A DNA stretch of 19,142 bases from Planctomycetota bacterium (GTDB taxonomy: Bacteria; Planctomycetota; UBA1135; UBA2386), in NCBI GenBank assembly GCA_020425885.1, contig JAGQRA010000587.1, positions 1 to 19,142 of the forward strand. The letters run 5' to 3'. The translations under genes were made by a program, and so were the position numbers. How positions within the stretch are numbered: the stretch's first letter is position 1; each line of letters begins with the position of its first letter. Positions 16,002 through 19,142 of this stretch are shown piece by piece. Below the pieces are notes generated by a model, which was not told the DNA's origin, ran no database searches, and saw only the letters and a list, made by a program, of their open reading frames with translations.

Positions 16002-17054
16002 ATGGCACCCATACACGACAACCTGTTTCACCTGGTCTTCCAGGACCCTGCCCGTGCCGCGATGTGGTTGAGGACGGTTCTGCCTCGAGCCATGGTGCGG
16101 GCGATCGACTGGTCGTCGTTGCGGCCGGCACCGGCGAAGCTGATCCGCGAGACCTTGAAGCTCGATGCCGCCGACCTCGTGTTCGCCGCCCGCTTCCGCG
16201 ATGGCCGGCCGCTGTGGATCCTGATCGAACACAAGTCCTTCACGACGCCGCGCATCATCGACCAGATCGGGCGCTACGTAATCGACCTTCGCAACCACAG
16301 TCCCTGCGCCGATCACCGTCCGCCGATCCCGGTCCTCACCGTGCTCGTCCACCACGGTGACCGCCCGCTGCCACCGTTGCCGCAACCGCGATTCCCGGAC
16401 CTGCCGGCGGGCGCCGCGCTCTCGACCGATGACCTGGTCGCCGCCATCGAGCCGGTGTTCCCGATCGTCGTCGACGACCTGGCCGGGCGCGAGGAACGCG
16501 AGCTGCTCGAATCGGACCTCGAGCCCATGGCCAAGCTGCCGCTGCTGTGCCTGGGATTCCTCGGCCGCTACAGCCCCGAGGAGACGCTCGCCGCCCTGCG
16601 GCGTTGGCGCGAACTCATCGTCGCCGTCGACCGGGCCGAACACGGCGCACTGGGCGAACGCGTCCTGCGTGCGATCAAGTGGTATTGTCTTGCCTCCACC
16701 GATGCGCCCAAGGAAGCCCTCGAGCGCACCTTCAACGAGTTCCAGGGCCGACCCGACGACTTCATCATGAGCACGATCGATCGCGAATACAGGAGGGGCA
16801 TCGCCCTCGGTGAGGCCCGGGGTGAAGCCAAGGGTGAGGCCCGAGGCGAGGCCCGTGGCGAGGTCCGCGGCGAGGCCCGCGGTGAAGTGAAGGGTGCGGC
16901 CAAGACGCTGCTACAGCTGATCGCGCGCCGCTTCGGCCCGCAGCCACCGCACATCGAGGAGCGCATCCGCGCCGCGACCGCGGATGAACTCGAGCGCTTC
17001 ACTGACCGCATCCTGGACGTGCCGACGATCGACGACCTCCTCGCAGCCGACTGA
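16002..17054 (+). CDS. Rpn-family PD-(D/E)XK nuclease / transposase-like protein
   Basis: From ATG 16002 it has 350 residues and begins APIHDNLFHLVFQDP, the family's characteristic opening. GGAG lies about three bases upstream (15996-15999). The nuclease core is ADLVFAARFRDGRPLWILIEHKS, with Asp58, Glu76 and Lys78 as the PD-(D/E)XK set; a His-rich DRPPIPV...VLVHHGD follows. Residues about 270-301 are eight tetrapeptide units of the GEAR/GEVR/GEAK type, and the C-terminal segment KTLLQLIARRFGP resembles a DUF4351-type cap. Related Rpn proteins (RpnA-E of E. coli) cut DNA and promote recA-independent recombination; many are called transposase-like, although they do not mobilise an obvious element themselves. 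The inverted-repeat element ends just upstream. Confidence 0.88.
   Translation: MAPIHDNLFHLVFQDPARAAMWLRTVLPRAMVRAIDWSSLRPAPAKLIRETLKLDAADLVFAARFRDGRPLWILIEHKSFTTPRIIDQIGRYVIDLRNHSPCADHRPPIPVLTVLVHHGDRPLPPLPQPRFPDLPAGAALSTDDLVAAIEPVFPIVVDDLAGREERELLESDLEPMAKLPLLCLGFLGRYSPEETLAALRRWRELIVAVDRAEHGALGERVLRAIKWYCLASTDAPKEALERTFNEFQGRPDDFIMSTIDREYRRGIALGEARGEAKGEARGEARGEVRGEARGEVKGAAKTLLQLIARRFGPQPPHIEERIRAATADELERFTDRILDVPTIDDLLAAD
16809..16904 (+). repeat. Eight 12-bp tandem units inside the Rpn gene
   Basis: Units such as GGTGAGGCCCGG and GGCGAGGCCCGC repeat in frame eight times, encoding Gly-Glu/Ala-Ala/Val-Arg/Lys. Third-base differences show the copies are not fresh duplications. A charged helix or flexible linker between the nuclease core and the C-terminal cap is likely; unit number could vary between strains. 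Confidence 0.9.
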
Positions 17055-17077
17055 CCCGAAGCGACCGGGATCAGCGC

Positions 17078-17425
17078 TCAGCCGCCCGCGAGTCTGACGG
17101 TGTGACCGGCCTGCTTCAGCGCCTGGGTGACCGCATCCCGATGGTCGCCCTGGATCTCGATCGTCCCGTCCTTGACCGTTCCACCGCTGCCACAGCTCTG
17201 CTTGAGCCGGCGCGCCAATTGCCGCAGTTCATCCGAACGCAGCGGCAGGCCGAGCACGACCGTGCACGGCTTGCCGTTCCTGACCTCGCGACGGACGCGC
17301 ACGATGCCGTCACCGGGAGGGGGCGCGGCCGCGGCGATCTGCTCCGCACAGCGGCATTTCGCGCGTACCTTGCGGCAGCGAGGGCACACGGGTCCGAGCG
17401 CGGAGTCATAGACGAGACCGGCCAT
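17078..17425 (-). CDS. yciH: SUI1/eIF1-like translation factor (YciH)
   Basis: From ATG 17425 it has 115 residues, close to E. coli YciH (108). Residues 45-115 form the SUI1 fold: TVVLGLPLRSDELRQLARRLKQ, then CGSGGTVKDGTIEIQGDHRDAV near 80-103, with the conserved 'GSGGTVKDG.IEIQGDHR' signature. An N-terminal cluster CPRC (Cys14, Cys17) with CRC (Cys24, Cys26) suggests an extra zinc-binding patch that is not part of the canonical domain. YciH is related to eukaryotic eIF1 and modulates initiation accuracy or stress translation. The gene is divergent from the third glycosyltransferase over 162 bp. Confidence 0.9.
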   Translation of the reverse strand: MAGLVYDSALGPVCPRCRKVRAKCRCAEQIAAAAPPPGDGIVRVRREVRNGKPCTVVLGLPLRSDELRQLARRLKQSCGSGGTVKDGTIEIQGDHRDAVTQALKQAGHTVRLAGG

Positions 17426-17587
17426 CGCCCGAGTGTGCAGCCGACGCGGTGGCACGGCAACGGTAGGGATCACGCTCCCGGTTCGACCCGCTGCCACGTC
17501 ATCGCGTCCGTCACCCCTTGGCGGCTACAGTGATGCGCGCATGCCGGACCGTTCGCCGTCACCGCCGTCGCCAGAAGACCTCGAACC

Positions 17588-18688
17588 ATGAGTGTCGTCA
17601 TGCACGTGGCGGTATCCGGTTGGCTGCTGGGCGAGCCGTCCGGCGCCAACCGCCGGCTGCTGGCGATCCTCGCGCAGGCCGCCCCGCGACTCACGGCTGC
17701 CGAGCGCATCACCGTGTTGCATCGTCCCGGATGGGCGCCGCCCGCCCTCGGCGAACGCATCGCCTGGCAGGCGGTGCCGATCGCGCCCATGCCGCTGCAC
17801 CGCCGCATCGGCGACGAACGTCGCCACCTCGCCGGCATCCTGCACGGGATCGGCGCCAACGTGCTCGACCACGGCCTGCTGCCGTTGCCCGACGTCGGCA
17901 TCCCGGCATGTCTGCTGCTGCACGACCTGCGCGCCGCCGACGGCCTGACGCGGTGGCCGCGCTGGTTCGCACGCCGCATCGTGCGACGCTCGTGCGCGCG
18001 CGCCGCCGTCGTCGTCGTGCCGAGCTCGTTCACCGCGGCGCGGCTGCGTGCGATCGCGCCGCAGTGCGATCCGCTGGTGATCGCGAACGGCGTCGAACCG
18101 GCGAAGGCGACCCGGCGCTCGGCCCCGAGTGACGTCAACGGCTACCTGCTCCACATCGGCCATCTCGAGCCCCGCAAGAACATCGACATCGTGCTGCGCG
18201 CCCTGGCTCGGATCCCCGCCGCCCGCCGCCCTGACCTCGAACTCGTCGGGCGCGATGCCGGCAGCGAGAGGCGACTGGCACGGCTCGTTCGCAAGCTCGA
18301 CCTCGGCACCCGGGTCCGGTTCCGGGGCGTGCTCGCCGACGATCAGATCCACGCCCTCTACGCCGGCGCCCGCGCCGTCGTCGTACCGTCGGTCTACGAG
18401 GGCTTCGGTCTCTGCGCGCTCGAAGGCCTCGCCTTCGGCCGGCCGACGCTCGTGGCCGATGCCGGAGCATTGCCGGAGGTGGTCGGTGACGCGGGCACCG
18501 TCCTGCCGGCCACCGATGCCGCGGCCTGGGCCGCCGCGATCGAATCCACCGCGCGCGATGAAGTCGGCGCGGTGGCGCAGCGGCGGGCTCGGGCGGCGGC
18601 ATCGACATGGTCGTCGGCCGCCGACCTGACGTTGGCGACCTGGCGCCGCCTCGCCGCGACTGCGACGATCAGCGCACGAAAGTCATGA
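17588..18688 (+). CDS. Glycosyltransferase family 4 (GT-B fold)
   Basis: 366 residues from ATG 17588; ATG 17600 (MHVAVSGWLLGEPSGANRRLL) is an alternative start. Landmarks: an N-terminal acceptor loop GEPSGANRRLL, LLLHDLRAADGL near 110, VPSSFTAARLRAI near 143, HIGHLEPRKNIDIVLRALARI near 190, and the donor motif EGFGLCALE with Glu271 and Glu279, then GDAGTVLPATDAAAWAAAI. It belongs to the same family as the two enzymes at 12969-14998 but sits apart, with the sirtuin, Rpn and yciH genes between. It probably contributes to surface glycan assembly. Its last 20 bases overlap the convergent minus-strand gene. Confidence 0.87.
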   Translation: MSVVMHVAVSGWLLGEPSGANRRLLAILAQAAPRLTAAERITVLHRPGWAPPALGERIAWQAVPIAPMPLHRRIGDERRHLAGILHGIGANVLDHGLLPLPDVGIPACLLLHDLRAADGLTRWPRWFARRIVRRSCARAAVVVVPSSFTAARLRAIAPQCDPLVIANGVEPAKATRRSAPSDVNGYLLHIGHLEPRKNIDIVLRALARIPAARRPDLELVGRDAGSERRLARLVRKLDLGTRVRFRGVLADDQIHALYAGARAVVVPSVYEGFGLCALEGLAFGRPTLVADAGALPEVVGDAGTVLPATDAAAWAAAIESTARDEVGAVAQRRARAAASTWSSAADLTLATWRRLAATATISARKS

Positions 18689-19142
18689 CGGCCCAGGCCA
18701 AGGCCACCATGCCGGCCAGCACCAGCGCGAACACCAGCGCCCGTACCCCGCTGCTCATCTGACCGACGTCGTCGCCGAGCACGGTGCTGCTCGCCGCGTT
18801 CTTCGAGAACTGCAGGACCCGCTGCTTGGAGCCGATGATCGGCGCGTCATCCGCCTTCGCCGCCTTGGCCGGCTGCGCCGGCGCCGACTTCCTGACCTCG
18901 ACGATCTCATCGGCGAACTCGACGACGGCAGGCTTCGGTACCGGTTTCGCCGCCAGTTCCGGCTCGGGCCTGGGCTCCGGTCGCGGTGCAACCCTCGGCT
19001 CTGGCGCCGCCGGCGCCACGCCAGCCGGCGCCGGGGCCGCGGTGATGGGCGGATGCGGGGCTGGCGGTACCGGGCTTCTCGGCGCGATATCGGCCGGTGG
19101 CGCAGCTGCGATCGGCGCCTCGCCGAACAGCTCGTCGTCGTC
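18669..19142 (-). CDS. Pro/Ala-rich protein with C-terminal membrane anchor, 5' end missing (partial)
   Basis: Open to the right edge, so the N-terminus lies outside; the part seen is 157 residues before a TGA at 18671-18669. It is low in complexity, rich in Pro, Ala and Glu, starts at the edge with an acidic DDDELFGE, has EPRPEPELAAKPVPKPAVVEFADEIVEVRK near the middle, and ends in one hydrophobic segment VRALVFALVLAGMVALAWAVMTFV with Arg as last residue. This is a tail-anchor arrangement, with the Pro/Ala-rich part on the cytoplasmic side if insertion follows the usual rule. No function recognised. Confidence 0.7.
   Translation of the reverse strand, partial: DDDELFGEAPIAAAPPADIAPRSPVPPAPHPPITAAPAPAGVAPAAPEPRVAPRPEPRPEPELAAKPVPKPAVVEFADEIVEVRKSAPAQPAKAAKADDAPIIGSKQRVLQFSKNAASSTVLGDDVGQMSSGVRALVFALVLAGMVALAWAVMTFVR

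Noticed and set aside
15081..16643. 520-codon minus-strand frame over the sirtuin and Rpn genes
   Set aside because: Runs through the inverted-repeat element and is antisense to two well-recognised proteins.
16809..16904. Short direct repeats as a CRISPR array
   Set aside because: Contiguous 12-bp units without spacers, in frame with the Rpn protein.

Overview
The window is very GC-rich, densely coded bacterial DNA, with genes on both strands and many GTG or weak-Shine-Dalgarno starts. The gene mix is a ceramidase-like lipoprotein, a SirB1-type transglutaminase-fold protein, large anchored proteins of unknown function, a carboxypeptidase-regulatory-like beta-domain protein, an Rpn-family nuclease with GEARGE repeats, and an SUI1/YciH factor. 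This suggests a high-GC, Gram-negative-type organism, most like Planctomycetota. A deltaproteobacterial-type lineage such as Myxococcota cannot be excluded. There is no rRNA and no CRISPR array. The assignment is inference from gene content only.

Layout. 1-848 (+): the 3' end of xseB overlaps a small M50 (site-2-type) zinc metalloprotease by four bases. 879-3129 (-): a two-gene unit, SirB1-like protein then ceramidase-like lipoprotein with a GTG start 1 nt after the upstream stop. 3282-4766 (+): a group II PLP-dependent aromatic amino acid decarboxylase whose last 22 bases run into a convergent tRNA-Leu(GAG) gene (4745-4832, -), which has a recognisable promoter. 5005-7131 (-): a 708-residue membrane-anchored protein of unknown function, divergent from a class I aminotransferase (7318-8508, +). 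That gene is followed after 24 nt by an OB-fold plus DnaQ/PolB-type 3'-5' exonuclease protein (8533-9651, +). 9748-11106 (-): an SAMHD1/COG1078-like HD phosphohydrolase, preceded by a strong intrinsic terminator. 11354-12907 (-): an anchored beta-domain protein. 12969-14998 (+): two overlapping GT4 glycosyltransferases. 15075-15791 (+): a class III sirtuin (CobB-like). 15844-15954: a 111-bp element with 23-bp inverted repeats. 16002-17054 (+): an Rpn-family PD-(D/E)XK protein. 17078-17425 (-): YciH/SUI1. 17588-18688 (+): a third GT4 enzyme, overlapping by 20 bp the 3' end of a Pro/Ala-rich tail-anchored protein that runs off the right edge (-).

How the genes relate. Most neighbours look like small independent units. 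Clear functional groupings are the three glycosyltransferases (surface polysaccharide synthesis), interrupted by the sirtuin, Rpn and yciH genes, and the two-gene SirB1/ceramidase unit. The least expected signals are non-coding: an ungapped 72-bp imperfect-palindrome element present twice, each copy exactly 7 nt after the stop codon of an unrelated minus-strand gene (4926-4997 and 9669-9740); the 23-bp inverted-repeat element beside the Rpn gene; and a terminator placed just before the HD gene that may end a short untranslated RNA. I found no convincing multi-gene novel system. These elements and the OB-exonuclease fusion are the points most worth checking.
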